Origin: WHSW01 sp963781265 | Lineage (GTDB): Bacteria; Actinomycetota; Thermoleophilia; Solirubrobacterales; 70-9 | Direction of reading: 5' to 3' | Length of the DNA: 64,000 nt | NCBI GenBank assembly: GCA_963781265.1 | Contig: CAWAFH010000018.1 | Location: forward strand, 620,001 to 684,000 | Part shown: one piece after another, positions 41,738-49,986 of the stretch | Layout: every line of letters begins with the position of its first letter | Numbering within the stretch: position 1 is the first letter of the stretch | Made by a program: the position numbers and the translations under genes | The notes under the pieces: model-generated | What the model was told of the DNA's origin: nothing | Databases searched by the model: none | The model's input: only the letters and a program-made list of their open reading frames with translations

Positions 41738-42532
41738 GTGGCCGAGCCCCAGACCGAGCCCACGATCGACGAGCTGCGTGAGTCGCTGGACCGCGACGGC
41801 TTCGTGATCTTCGACCCCGGCCTCGAGGAGTCGGTGATTGACGGCGCGGTCTCCGAGATCGAGACGGAGTTCCGCGCCGAGGGCTCGCTCGAGCGCACCG
41901 CGCGGCGCGCCCGGCGGGCGCTCGGCGGGCGCGGTAGGACGCTCTCGCACCGCGACGAGGTCCGGGTGCAGGATGCCTGGGTGATCTCCGAGAGCGTCAA
42001 GCGGATCGCGCTCGCGCCGCGGGTGCTCGAGCTGCTGCGCTCCGCCTACCAGCGCGAGCCGCTCGCCTTCCAGACGATCAACTTCCGGGTCGGCAGCCAG
42101 CAGCGCCCCCACAGCGACGCGATGCATTTCAACTCCGAGCCGCCGGGGCTGATGTGCGGCGTCTGGGTCGCGCTCGAGGACATCGACGAGGCCAGGGGCC
42201 CGCTGATCTACTACCCGGGCAGCCACCGGCTCGCGGAGGTGACGATGGGAGAGGTATTCGAGTCAGGGCTGCCCCCGGGCGCCGACTACGAGGACTTCGT
42301 CGGCGAGCTGATCGAGCGCGAGGGGATGGAGGCCCGCACCGCGACCATCCGCAAGGGCCAGGCGCTGCTCTGGGCATCGAACCTGCTGCACGGTGGCGCG
42401 CCGCAGACCGATCCTTCGCTCACCCGCTGGAGCCAGGTCACCCACTACTTCTTCGAGGGCTGTCGCTACTGGAAGCCGCTCGCCTCGGACCGCAACCACC
42501 GCGAGTACTGGCAGCCGACCTGGGTGCGCTGA
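41738..42532 (+). CDS. Phytanoyl-CoA dioxygenase (PhyH) family oxygenase
   Basis: A 264-aa Fe(II)/2-oxoglutarate dioxygenase-like protein. Iron ligands: His-x-Asp in RPHSDAMHF and distal His in NLLHGGAPQTD, with Arg in LTRWSQVTHY available for 2-oxoglutarate. Other family pieces: DGFVIFDPGLEE, LIYYPGSHRLAE. GTG 41738 is preferred; an in-frame upstream GTG at 41714 adds eight residues. Substrate unknown. Confidence 0.88.
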   Translation: MAEPQTEPTIDELRESLDRDGFVIFDPGLEESVIDGAVSEIETEFRAEGSLERTARRARRALGGRGRTLSHRDEVRVQDAWVISESVKRIALAPRVLELLRSAYQREPLAFQTINFRVGSQQRPHSDAMHFNSEPPGLMCGVWVALEDIDEARGPLIYYPGSHRLAEVTMGEVFESGLPPGADYEDFVGELIEREGMEARTATIRKGQALLWASNLLHGGAPQTDPSLTRWSQVTHYFFEGCRYWKPLASDRNHREYWQPTWVR

Positions 42533-42557
42533 GCGTCGCGGCCCAACCGGCTCGGCC

Positions 42558-42944
42558 CTAGTCCGACAAGCCGGCTGCCTTCAGGGCCTCGTCGCGATTT
42601 CGGAATGCCTGTTCGCGGACGATGCGGTCCCCCTTGAAGGTGAACACGAAGGCGAACCGGTCGTCCACCGCGATCTCGCTCGCCGGTCCGGAGCCCACCG
42701 TCTGAGCGACCGCGACCACCCGCTCGCCGACGTCGATGAGCTCGACCGGGACGACGTCGTAGCCGGACAGGTTCCTCTGGTTCTCCTCGTAGATCAGCCG
42801 GATGGCCTCGTTGCCGTGGTGGGTGCCCAGGAGCAGGGTCTCGAACACCGCCTCGGGGTCGTAGAGCTCGACCAGGGCGTCGAGGTCGCCGCGGTTGTGC
42901 GCCGCGAACCCCTCCCTGACCCGCTCGACGTTCTCCTGCGACAT
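42558..42944 (-). CDS. SnoaL/NTF2-like domain protein
   Basis: A 128-aa cone-shaped NTF2-fold protein: NVERVREGFAAHNRGDLDAL, LYDPEAVFETLLLGTHHG, DRFAFVFTFKGDRIVREQAF. SnoaL-like members act as small-molecule isomerases or stress-related proteins; no catalytic inference is secure. Ends close to the convergent PhyH gene. Confidence 0.85.
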   Translation of the reverse strand: MSQENVERVREGFAAHNRGDLDALVELYDPEAVFETLLLGTHHGNEAIRLIYEENQRNLSGYDVVPVELIDVGERVVAVAQTVGSGPASEIAVDDRFAFVFTFKGDRIVREQAFRNRDEALKAAGLSD

Positions 42945-42991
42945 CGGGCGATTATCGCTCGTCGTGCGCGGGCGGGCGAGCTCGAGCGACG

Positions 42992-43591
42992 CTAGCGCGC
43001 CGCCCGGGGCAGGTTGAGCAGCGCTCTGGGGATGTCGCGGCGCGAGCGGTGGTAGGCGCGCTCCAGGCCCGCGCTCGCCTCGGGACCGTGCACGGGCAGT
43101 CCGTGGCCGGTGAGCAGGTGCTCGGGCTCGTAGCCGCGCAGCTTGCCCGGCGGTAGCGCCCGGAGCATCGGGTGCATCCCGACCCCGCCCGTGCCCGCGT
43201 TGAAGAGGCTGTTGGTGCCGACGACCTCGGCGACGACCAGTGCCCGCCGCTCGGGCCACCAGAGCGCGGTCTCCTTCCAGCCGGGCACGCGGACCGCCTT
43301 GATCGCCTCGAACGGCGAGCCGTCGACCTGGTCGGGGACGCGCAGGTGCGGGACCCCGAGCCGGGTCGCGACCGCCTCGCAGTCGCGGTTGTGGCGGTCG
43401 AGCAGCTGCAGCACGCCGGCGGGCTCGGCGAGCGCCGCGGCTCGGTCGATGACGTCGTCCACCTCGACCGGGTCGACGATCCACACCTTGCCGTCGGCGA
43501 CGAGCGCGTGGCAACCGCGCTGCATCGGCTCGTCGAGCACCCAGGTGAACCCGAACTCGTACTGGTCGATGGGCAGCAGATCGCGGGGCAC
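42992..43591 (-). CDS. Metallo-beta-lactamase-fold-like protein lacking the metal motif
   Basis: 199 aa from GTG 43591. Early strands (QRGCHALVADGKVWIVDPVE) and later GGVGMHPML and LLTGHGLPVHG resemble MBL-fold hydrolases. The HxHxDH position reads LQLLDRHNRDCEAVA, keeping only an Asp and a His, so standard metal binding is doubtful. It starts 5 bp after the sufS stop and is probably read with the suf genes. Function unknown. Confidence 0.6.
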   Translation of the reverse strand: MPRDLLPIDQYEFGFTWVLDEPMQRGCHALVADGKVWIVDPVEVDDVIDRAAALAEPAGVLQLLDRHNRDCEAVATRLGVPHLRVPDQVDGSPFEAIKAVRVPGWKETALWWPERRALVVAEVVGTNSLFNAGTGGVGMHPMLRALPPGKLRGYEPEHLLTGHGLPVHGPEASAGLERAYHRSRRDIPRALLNLPRAAR

Positions 43592-43596
43592 GGGCG

Positions 43597-44871
43597 TCAG
43601 TCGAGCCCGAAGACGCGCCGCGCGTCGCCGAGGCCGTCGAGCAGGCGGTCGATCTCGTCGCGCGTCGTGTAGATGCCGAAGCTGGCGCGGGCGGTCGCCG
43701 CGATCCCGAAGCGGTCCATCAGCGGCTGCGCGCAGTGGTGTCCCGCGCGGACCGCGACACCGTGGCGGTCGAGGATCTCGGCGACATCGTGGCCGTGGAT
43801 TCCCTCGAGTTCGAACGAGACCGGCCCGAGCCGGGTCGGGGAGGCCGGCGGGCCGAAGACCCGCAGGCCGGGCACCGCGGCGAGCCGCTCGAGCGCGTAG
43901 CCGGCGATCTCGCGTTCGTGGGCGGTCGCCGCGTCCATCCCGAGCGAGTCGAGCCAGCGGAAGGCGGCGGCGAGCCCGATCGCCTGCGCGATCGCCGGCG
44001 TCCCGGCCTCGAACTTGGCCGGCGGATCGGCCCAGGTCGTCCCGGCCTTGGTCACCTTGCGGATCATCGAGCCGCCGCCGAGGAACGGAGGCATCTCGGC
44101 CAGCAGATCGTGGCGAGCCCACAGCGCCCCGATCCCGGTCGGCGCGTAGGCCTTGTGTCCGGTGAGGGCGTAGAAGTCGACCCCGAGCTCGGCGACGTCG
44201 AGAGCCAGTTTCGGCGCCGCCTGGGCGCCGTCGGCGAGCACCAGCGCTCCGGCGTCATGGGCGAGGCGCGAGATCTCGGCGAGCGGGTTCTCGGTGCCGA
44301 GCACGTTCGAGACGTGGGCGACCGCGACCACCTTCGGGCCGCGCTCGAGCAGCTTCGCGTAGCCGTCGAGGTCGAGTACGCCGTCGTCGTCGACCCCGAC
44401 CCAGTCGATCTCCGCGCCGCTGCGCGCCGCGAGCTGCTGCCAGGGGACGATGTTCGAGTGGTGTTCCATCTCGGTCAGCACGATCCGGTCGCCGGCGCCG
44501 ACGTTGGCGTCGCCCCAGGCGCGGGCGACCAGGTTGATCGCCTCGGTCGCGTTGCGGACGAAGATCACCTCGCGGCGGTCCGCCGCCCCGAGGTGGTCGG
44601 CCACCGTCGCCCGAGCGCCCTCGAAGGCGGCGGTCGCCTCGGCCGAGAGCGTGTGCGAGCCGCGGTGGACGTTGGCGTGGTGGCGGCGCTCGTAGCGGTC
44701 GACCGCCTGGATCGACGCGAGCACCCGCTGGGCGCTTGCGCCGGAGTCGAGATAGGCAACCGGACGGCCGTGGACCTCGCGGCTGAGAGCCGGGAACGCC
44801 GCACGGACGCGCTCGATGTCGAACTCGCCCTCGAGCGGCGAGCGGCGAGCGGCGAGCGGCGCCGAGCTCAT
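43597..44871 (-). CDS. sufS: SufS-type cysteine desulfurase
   Basis: A 424-aa PLP enzyme. PLP lysine in DFYALTGHKAYAPTGIG, His in EMEHHSNIVPWQQ, and active-site Cys in RAGHHCAQPLM are in place; group II (SufS/CsdA). Supplies sulfur to SufU. Overlaps sufC by 4 bases (ATGA). Codons ~4-13 are encoded by four tandem GAGCGGC repeats (LAARRSPLEGE), unusual for this conserved enzyme and outside the fold. Confidence 0.95.
   Translation of the reverse strand: MSSAPLAARRSPLEGEFDIERVRAAFPALSREVHGRPVAYLDSGASAQRVLASIQAVDRYERRHHANVHRGSHTLSAEATAAFEGARATVADHLGAADRREVIFVRNATEAINLVARAWGDANVGAGDRIVLTEMEHHSNIVPWQQLAARSGAEIDWVGVDDDGVLDLDGYAKLLERGPKVVAVAHVSNVLGTENPLAEISRLAHDAGALVLADGAQAAPKLALDVAELGVDFYALTGHKAYAPTGIGALWARHDLLAEMPPFLGGGSMIRKVTKAGTTWADPPAKFEAGTPAIAQAIGLAAAFRWLDSLGMDAATAHEREIAGYALERLAAVPGLRVFGPPASPTRLGPVSFELEGIHGHDVAEILDRHGVAVRAGHHCAQPLMDRFGIAATARASFGIYTTRDEIDRLLDGLGDARRVFGLD
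44833..44860. repeat. Heptamer tandem repeat (GAGCGGC)x4 in sufS start region
   Basis: Four perfect copies just inside the sufS coding region, 9 codons after the ATG at the far end. Same unit as at 6157-6180 and 46196-46209. Loss or gain of one copy would put sufS out of frame. Confidence 0.75.
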
Positions 44872-45632
44872 GCGGCCGCCTCGACCTCCTCCTTGATCCA
44901 GCCGTAGCCCTTCTCCTCGAGCTCGGTGACCAGCTCGGGCCCGCCCTGCTTGACGATTCGCCCGTTGAACATCACGTGGACGAAGTCGGGCTCGACCAGG
45001 TGCAGGATGCGCTGGTAGTGAGTGATGATCAGGACGCCCATATCGGGGCCGGAGAACTCGTTCACACCCTCGGCGACGATCCGCAGCGCATCGATGTCGA
45101 GCCCGGAGTCGGTCTCGTCGAGGACGGCGATCTGCGGCCTCAGCATCGCCAGCTGGAGGATCTCGAGCCGCTTCTTCTCGCCGCCCGAGAAGCCGTCGTT
45201 GACGTAACGGCTCGAGAACTCGCGCGGAATGTCGACCATCTCCATCGCGGCCTCGGTCTTGCGCCGGAAGTCCTTGAGGCTGATCTGCGCCTCGCCGCGC
45301 GCCTCGCGGTGGGCGTTGATCGCCATCCGCAGGTACTTGGCGACGGTGACCCCGGGGATCGCGACCGGATACTGGAAGGCGAGGAAGAGCCCGGCGCGCG
45401 AGCGCTCCTCGGGGTCGGCCTCGGTGATCTCCTCGCCGTTGAAGTCGATCCGGCCCTCGGTCACCTCGAGCGCCGGGTGGCCCATGATCGTGTTCGCGAG
45501 CGTCGACTTGCCGGAGCCGTTCGGCCCCATCAGCGCGTGCACCTCGCCGCGCGAGATCTCGAGGTCGAGGCCCTTCAGGATGTGCTTGTCGTCCGCGGTG
45601 ACGTGGAGGTCGCGAATTTCGAGGTCAGCCAT
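44868..45632 (-). CDS. sufC: Fe-S assembly ATPase SufC
   Basis: A 254-aa ABC-type ATPase: Walker A GPNGSGKST, signature FSGGEKKRLEIL, Walker B IAVLDETDSGLD, H-loop VLIITHYQRIL. This is the non-transport ABC protein of SufBCD. Lies between the Rrf2 regulator (34 bp) and sufS (ATGA overlap). Confidence 0.97.
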   Translation of the reverse strand: MADLEIRDLHVTADDKHILKGLDLEISRGEVHALMGPNGSGKSTLANTIMGHPALEVTEGRIDFNGEEITEADPEERSRAGLFLAFQYPVAIPGVTVAKYLRMAINAHREARGEAQISLKDFRRKTEAAMEMVDIPREFSSRYVNDGFSGGEKKRLEILQLAMLRPQIAVLDETDSGLDIDALRIVAEGVNEFSGPDMGVLIITHYQRILHLVEPDFVHVMFNGRIVKQGGPELVTELEEKGYGWIKEEVEAAA

Positions 45633-45666
45633 GGTCTCCAGTTCGGTTCGTAGAAGTCGGTGGTTG

Positions 45667-46146
45667 CTAGGCGACGACCGCGGGTTCCGCGGTTGGCGGC
45701 GGGCCGGCGAACGCGACCAGGTCGGCGAGCGTGGTCGAGGTCAGCGCCTTGGTGACGCCGCCGTGGACGCGAGTCCAGAGCAGCTTGGTCGCGCACGAGT
45801 GGCCCTCGTCCACCTCGTGCGAGCAGAGCACCCGGCCCTCGCGGTCGGAATGAAAGCAATCCATCGGCGCGATTCGGCCCTCGAGGGCCTCGACCACGTC
45901 GAGCATCGCGATCTCGCCGGCCGGCTTCGCCAGCCGGTAGCCGCCGTGGGCGCCGCGGACCGAGGTGACGAGGCCCGCCTGGCGCAGCTTCGCCACCAGG
46001 TGCTCGAGGTATGACAACGGCAGGAGCTCGGCTTCGGCGACCGCCGCGAGGGCGACCGGCTCGGAGCGGTCCGGGTCGTCGCCGGCCCGCCGTCCGAGCT
46101 CGACCATCAACCGCACGCCGTATTCCGCCTTGGTCGAGAACAGCAT
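45667..46146 (-). CDS. Rrf2-family Fe-S-sensing regulator (suf operon)
   Basis: A 159-aa winged-helix protein: MLFSTKAEYGVRLMVELG, LEHLVAKLRQAGLVTSVRGAHGGYRLAK. Cluster-ligand cysteines in MDCFHSDREG, VLCSHEVDEG and HSCATKLLW match IscR/RsrR-like [2Fe-2S] sensors. First gene of the sufC-sufS transcript, so it most likely regulates it in response to Fe-S status. Confidence 0.93.
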   Translation of the reverse strand: MLFSTKAEYGVRLMVELGRRAGDDPDRSEPVALAAVAEAELLPLSYLEHLVAKLRQAGLVTSVRGAHGGYRLAKPAGEIAMLDVVEALEGRIAPMDCFHSDREGRVLCSHEVDEGHSCATKLLWTRVHGGVTKALTSTTLADLVAFAGPPPTAEPAVVA

Positions 46147-46152
46147 TGCGTT

Positions 46153-46163
46153 CTAAATCCTAG
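46153..46163 (-). promoter_or_regulatory. CTAGGATTTAG motif upstream of Rrf2-suf transcript
   Basis: A partly palindromic 11-mer just 5' of the Rrf2 ATG (46146). TAGGAT may serve as a -10 element. A related CTAGGAATAG lies at 40686-40695 before the Rieske-sufB-sufD start, where the AGGA may simply be the ribosome binding site. Operator status is speculative. Confidence 0.35.
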
Positions 46164-46195
46164 CGGTGGAGTCGGAAAAAGGATCCGGGTCGTCC

Positions 46196-46209
46196 GCCGC
46201 TCGCCGCTC
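46196..46209. repeat. Heptamer tandem repeat (GCCGCTC)x2
   Basis: Two perfect copies plus a partial one between the Rrf2 and response regulator genes. It is the reverse complement of the GAGCGGC unit found in puuD-like and sufS genes. Confidence 0.6.
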
Positions 46210-46225
46210 CCGCTCGGGCGGAGCT

Positions 46226-46855
46226 CTACGGCTCGATCAGGCCGCGGCGGATCGCGTAGCGCACCAGCTCGACCCGGTCGCGCATCCCCAGCTTGCGCAT
46301 CGCGTTCGAGCGGTGGTTCTCGACCGTCTTCTCGGACAGGTGCAGGACCTCGGCGATCTCCTTGTTGGTGTGCGCCTCCGCGACCAACTTCACGACCTCC
46401 TGCTCGCGCGGGGTGAGCTCGTCGGCGCGAGCGGCGCCCTGGCCGAGCACGTCCTTGATCAGCGCCCGCTGCGCTTCCGGGGTGAGGAAGGGCTCGCCGC
46501 GCTCGACCGCGCGGACCGCCTCGAGCAGATCGACGTCCGCCTGGGTCTTGAGCACGTAACCGGAGGCGCCGGCCTTGAGCGCCTCGAACAGGTAGCGCTC
46601 GTCGTCGTACATCGAGAGGATGAGGACGGAGACGTCGGGGGCCTGCTCGCGGATCTCGCGGGTCGCCTGCAGCCCGGTCAGCTTGGGCATCTTGACGTCG
46701 AGGATCGCGAGGTCGGGCCGCTCGCGGATCGCGACGTCTCGCGCCTCGGCGCCGTCGGAGGCCTCGGCGATGACGTCGATGTCATCTTGCTGTTCGAGCA
46801 GCATCCGCAGGCCCGAGCGGACGATCCCGTGGTCGTCGGCGATCAGCACCCGCAC
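46226..46855 (-). CDS. NarL/LuxR-family response regulator
   Basis: A 209-aa regulator: receiver (Asp53 in LAILDVKMPKL) and LuxR-type HTH (LTPREQEVVKLVAEAHTNKEIAEVL, KTVENHRSNAMRKLG). GTG 46855 lies one base past the kinase stop; ATG 46885 would extend into the kinase gene by 29 bases. Partner kinase directly upstream on the same strand. Target genes not evident; the divergent htpX upstream is a candidate. Confidence 0.93.
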   Translation of the reverse strand: MRVLIADDHGIVRSGLRMLLEQQDDIDVIAEASDGAEARDVAIRERPDLAILDVKMPKLTGLQATREIREQAPDVSVLILSMYDDERYLFEALKAGASGYVLKTQADVDLLEAVRAVERGEPFLTPEAQRALIKDVLGQGAARADELTPREQEVVKLVAEAHTNKEIAEVLHLSEKTVENHRSNAMRKLGMRDRVELVRYAIRRGLIEP

Positions 46856-46856
46856 G

Positions 46857-47858
46857 TCAGCTTCCCTCGGCTCGAGGTCCATCACCAGCTTCTATCGGCA
46901 CGAACAGCCGAACCCTTGTGCCGATTGCCGGCCGCGACTCGATCTGGAACTCGCCCCCGACCAGCAGGGCACGCTCGCGCATCCCGGCGATCCCGAGCCC
47001 GCCGCTGGCCTGGTCGAAGGTGAACCCGCGCCCGTCATCCGACACGCTCAGGGCGACGCGGTCGCCCTGGCGGCGCAGCCCGACCTTGACGTGGGCGGCG
47101 TCGGAGTGGCGCACCGCGTTCGAGAGCGCCTCCTGCGCCACCCGGTAGACGACCAGCTGCACGTCCTGCGGCAGCGCGCCGAGCTCGCCGTCGGCCTCGA
47201 ACGACGCCTCGACCGCGCCCTGGTTGGAGAGCTCGCGCACATTGCCGGCGAGCGCCGCCTCGAGCCCGAGGTCGTCGAGCGCCGTGGGGCGAAGCTGGCG
47301 GGCCAGGGTGAGCAGCTCCTGCATCGCCTGGTTGGCGAGCGCGCGGATCTCGGCGAGCTCGGCGGCGAGGCTCGGCGGCGCCTTCTCGCGCGCCGCCTCG
47401 AGCCGCAACAACAAGCCGGTAAGGGCTTGGTTGACCTCGTCGTGAAGGTCTCGGGCGACCCGGGCACGCTCCTCCTCCTGCGCCGAGAGGGCGGCGTTGG
47501 AGGCTCGGCGGCGCTCCGCCTCGAGCCGCTCGAGCATCCGCGCGAAGGCGTGGTGCAGACGGGCGACCTCCTCCGGGTCGGACGGGGTGCCGATCGCGCT
47601 CAGGTTCGCGCCGGGGCGCGACAGGTCGGCGCGCTCCATCTGATCGACCAGCTGCTCCAGCGGCTGGAAGCGGCGCTGGACCAACAGCACGTTGAAGAGG
47701 ATCGTGAGGGCGACCGCGAGCCCGAGGACGATCGCCGCCTGGGGCGAGTCGGACAGCCCGGCGTCGGGGTTGGCGGCGAGCACCGCCGTGACCACCGCGG
47801 TGACGACGAGGAGCAGGTTCACGAACAGGACCTGGGTGAGGAGATCGCGACGGCGCAT
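46857..47858 (-). CDS. NarX/DesK-type sensor histidine kinase
   Basis: 333 aa. Two N-terminal TMs (~8-29 and ~41-60) with a short periplasmic loop, a HAMP-like linker, HisKA_3 box RVARDLHDEVNQALTG with His139, and a C-terminal ATPase (ALSNAVRHSDAAHV, DDGRGFTF, GGLGIAGMRERA). The loop is too short for a typical ligand domain, so it may sense membrane state. Long upstream extension of the frame to 49379 opposes the htpX and glycosyltransferase genes and is not real. Confidence 0.93.
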   Translation of the reverse strand: MRRRDLLTQVLFVNLLLVVTAVVTAVLAANPDAGLSDSPQAAIVLGLAVALTILFNVLLVQRRFQPLEQLVDQMERADLSRPGANLSAIGTPSDPEEVARLHHAFARMLERLEAERRRASNAALSAQEEERARVARDLHDEVNQALTGLLLRLEAAREKAPPSLAAELAEIRALANQAMQELLTLARQLRPTALDDLGLEAALAGNVRELSNQGAVEASFEADGELGALPQDVQLVVYRVAQEALSNAVRHSDAAHVKVGLRRQGDRVALSVSDDGRGFTFDQASGGLGIAGMRERALLVGGEFQIESRPAIGTRVRLFVPIEAGDGPRAEGS

Positions 47859-48047
47859 GTCACTAAGTATCGGCTCCCCCGCGGCGTTCCCCCGAGTCAA
47901 ATCGAGAAGGGGTGGCGCCCCCAGGCGGAAATAGGGGCCAGCACCTATGTGTTCGCGGTCGGGCATCGTCAGAATGTCCAGGTACAGGTTCAAGTCCGGC
48001 CGCCTGTGTCTTGAGAGTCGGGCAGGCATCCAGGAGTCACCCTCGCG

Positions 48048-48908
48048 ATGACAACCACCCGCAAGTCCAACTTCAGCGCCGCCCTGCGCACGACCATCTT
48101 GATGGCCACGCTCGGCGGTCTGCTGATCGCCATCGGCTACGCGATCGGCGGGATCCAGATCGCGTCCGTATTCCTCGTGATCGCGCTGGTCATGAACTTC
48201 GCCGCCTTCTTCTTCAGCGACAAGATCGCGATCGCCAGCGCCCGGGCCAAGCCGCTCTCCGAGGAGGAGGCGCCCGGCATCTACCAGATGGTTCGGGAGC
48301 TCACCACCCGCGCCGGCCTGCCGATGCCGCGCCTGTACATGATCCCCTCGGACCAGCCGAACGCGTTCGCGACCGGCCGCGGCCCGAAGCATTCCGCGGT
48401 CGCGGTGACCAGCGGGATCACGAAGCTGCTGTCCGAGGACGAGCTGCGCGGAGTGATCGCGCACGAGCTCGCCCACATCAGCAACCGCGACATCCTCACC
48501 CAGTCGGTCGCCTCGGCGATCGGCGCGATGATCACCTACCTGGCGTACTTCTTCATGTGGTTCGGGGGCGACGACGAGTCGCCGCTCGGGCTGATCGGAA
48601 GCCTCGCCCTGGTGATCCTGGCGCCGCTGGCGGCCACGCTCATCCAGCTCGCCGTCTCGCGCCAGCGCGAGTACTCGGCGGACGCGACCGGGGCCGAGTT
48701 CTGCGGCAACCCGGAGTCGCTCGCCTCGGCGCTGCTGCGGCTCGAGGAGGGTGCCAACGCGATGCCGATGCAGGTCAACCAGGCGACCGAATCGCTCTAC
48801 ATCGTGAAGCCGTTCAAGGGCGGCGGGATCGCGGGCCTGTTCTCGACCCATCCGCCGATCGAGGAGCGCGTGCGCCGGCTGCGCCAGATGCGCCCCACGA
48901 TCGCCTAG
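48048..48908 (+). CDS. htpX: HtpX membrane metalloprotease
   Basis: A 286-aa M48 protease. Two N-terminal TMs, zinc site VIAHELAHISNRD with third ligand Glu in SRQREYSADATGAEF, two further TMs between, and a FSTHPPIEERVRRL C terminus. Degrades damaged membrane proteins. Divergent from the NarX-type kinase gene (189 bp apart), CCAGGAGT precedes the ATG. Confidence 0.95.
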   Translation: MTTTRKSNFSAALRTTILMATLGGLLIAIGYAIGGIQIASVFLVIALVMNFAAFFFSDKIAIASARAKPLSEEEAPGIYQMVRELTTRAGLPMPRLYMIPSDQPNAFATGRGPKHSAVAVTSGITKLLSEDELRGVIAHELAHISNRDILTQSVASAIGAMITYLAYFFMWFGGDDESPLGLIGSLALVILAPLAATLIQLAVSRQREYSADATGAEFCGNPESLASALLRLEEGANAMPMQVNQATESLYIVKPFKGGGIAGLFSTHPPIEERVRRLRQMRPTIA

Positions 48909-48921
48909 CGGCTCGAAACGC

Positions 48922-49875
48922 ATCAAGTACTCGGTCGTCGTCGTCACCTGGGAGTGCGCGGGCCACCTGCGCACCCTGGTGGCGACGATGAACCGGTTTC
49001 TCGACGGCGGCCAGGAGCTGGTCGTCGTCGACAACGCGTCGACCGACTCGCCGGAGGCCGCGGCGGCCGGCTGGAAGGGCCCGCACCGGTTCATCGGCCT
49101 GCCCGAGAACGTCGGGTTCGGCGCCGGCTCCAACGCCGGCGTCGCAGTGGCGGCGAACCCGGTCACGGTGTTGCTCAACCCGGATACCGAGCTGCTCGAC
49201 GACGGGCTCGACCGGCTCGCGGCCGCGGCCGCGGAGCTCGGCGCGCTGGTCGGTCCCCGGGTGCTCAATCCCGATCGCACGATCCAGCCGTCGGCGAGCG
49301 GCCCCGAGGTCGGCGCGTGGCCCTGGGTCCGGGCGCTCGTCCCCGCGGCGGTGCAGCCCGCGGCCGTTCGCGCTCGCACCGAGCCCTACCGCCTCGAGCG
49401 CCGGCTCGAGGTCAGCTGGCTGACCGGCTCCTGCGTCGCCGGGCCGACCGAACTGCTGGTTCGCCTCGGCCCGTTCGACCCGGCGCTGCACATGTTCGGC
49501 GAGGACGTCGACCTCGGCCTGCGCGCCGCGGCCGCCGGGGTGAGCTCGTGGTTCGACCCGTCGGCGTGCCGGATCGTCCACCACGGGCAGGGATCGTCGA
49601 CTCGCGTGTACGGCTCGCGCGAGGGCTGGCGCCCGACCGGGACGCTGAACTGGCGCGCCGCGGTGCGGCGGGCCTACGGGCCCCGCCGCGAGTGGTTCGG
49701 CTGGCTCGCCCTGCGGACGAACCTGCGCCTGCGCCTGATCGCCAAGCGCCTGCTCGGCCGGGCGACCGACCGCGACCGCGCCGCGGTGGAGGCGGTGCTC
49801 GCCGCCCGTCCGGCGCCCGAGCTGCCGCCCGCGGCGGCCGTCCCGCCGGCGCCTTGGGCCGGATCGAGCTCGTGA
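48922..49875 (+). CDS. Family 2 glycosyltransferase
   Basis: The GT-A fold starts at IKYSVVVVTWECAGHLRTL, codon 48922 (ATC), just downstream of htpX; there is no ATG, GTG or TTG between the htpX stop and 48979. Starting at GTG 48979 would remove the first conserved strand, so an ATC start or a base change is suspected. Further motifs: VVVDNASTDSP, GFGAGSNAGVAV, LLNPDTELLDDG (DxD), GSCVAGPTELL, and FDPALHMFGEDVDLGLRAA. Rhamnosyl- or other hexosyltransferase of the WbbL type; acceptor unknown. Confidence 0.8.
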   Translation: MKYSVVVVTWECAGHLRTLVATMNRFLDGGQELVVVDNASTDSPEAAAAGWKGPHRFIGLPENVGFGAGSNAGVAVAANPVTVLLNPDTELLDDGLDRLAAAAAELGALVGPRVLNPDRTIQPSASGPEVGAWPWVRALVPAAVQPAAVRARTEPYRLERRLEVSWLTGSCVAGPTELLVRLGPFDPALHMFGEDVDLGLRAAAAGVSSWFDPSACRIVHHGQGSSTRVYGSREGWRPTGTLNWRAAVRRAYGPRREWFGWLALRTNLRLRLIAKRLLGRATDRDRAAVEAVLAARPAPELPPAAAVPPAPWAGSSS

Positions 49876-49986
49876 TCCAGAACCCGGCCGCCAGTCACGC
49901 GTGGGAGGCCCCCGCGCTTGGCCTCGTTGCTACACTTTCTGAAGTAAACCTGTGATTCCGGATAGGGATTAGGAGATTTCAGGCAG

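Noticed and set aside
47859..49379. Minus-strand extension of the histidine kinase up to 49379
   Set aside because: It runs through the htpX and glycosyltransferase genes on the other strand; the kinase is complete from ATG 47858.
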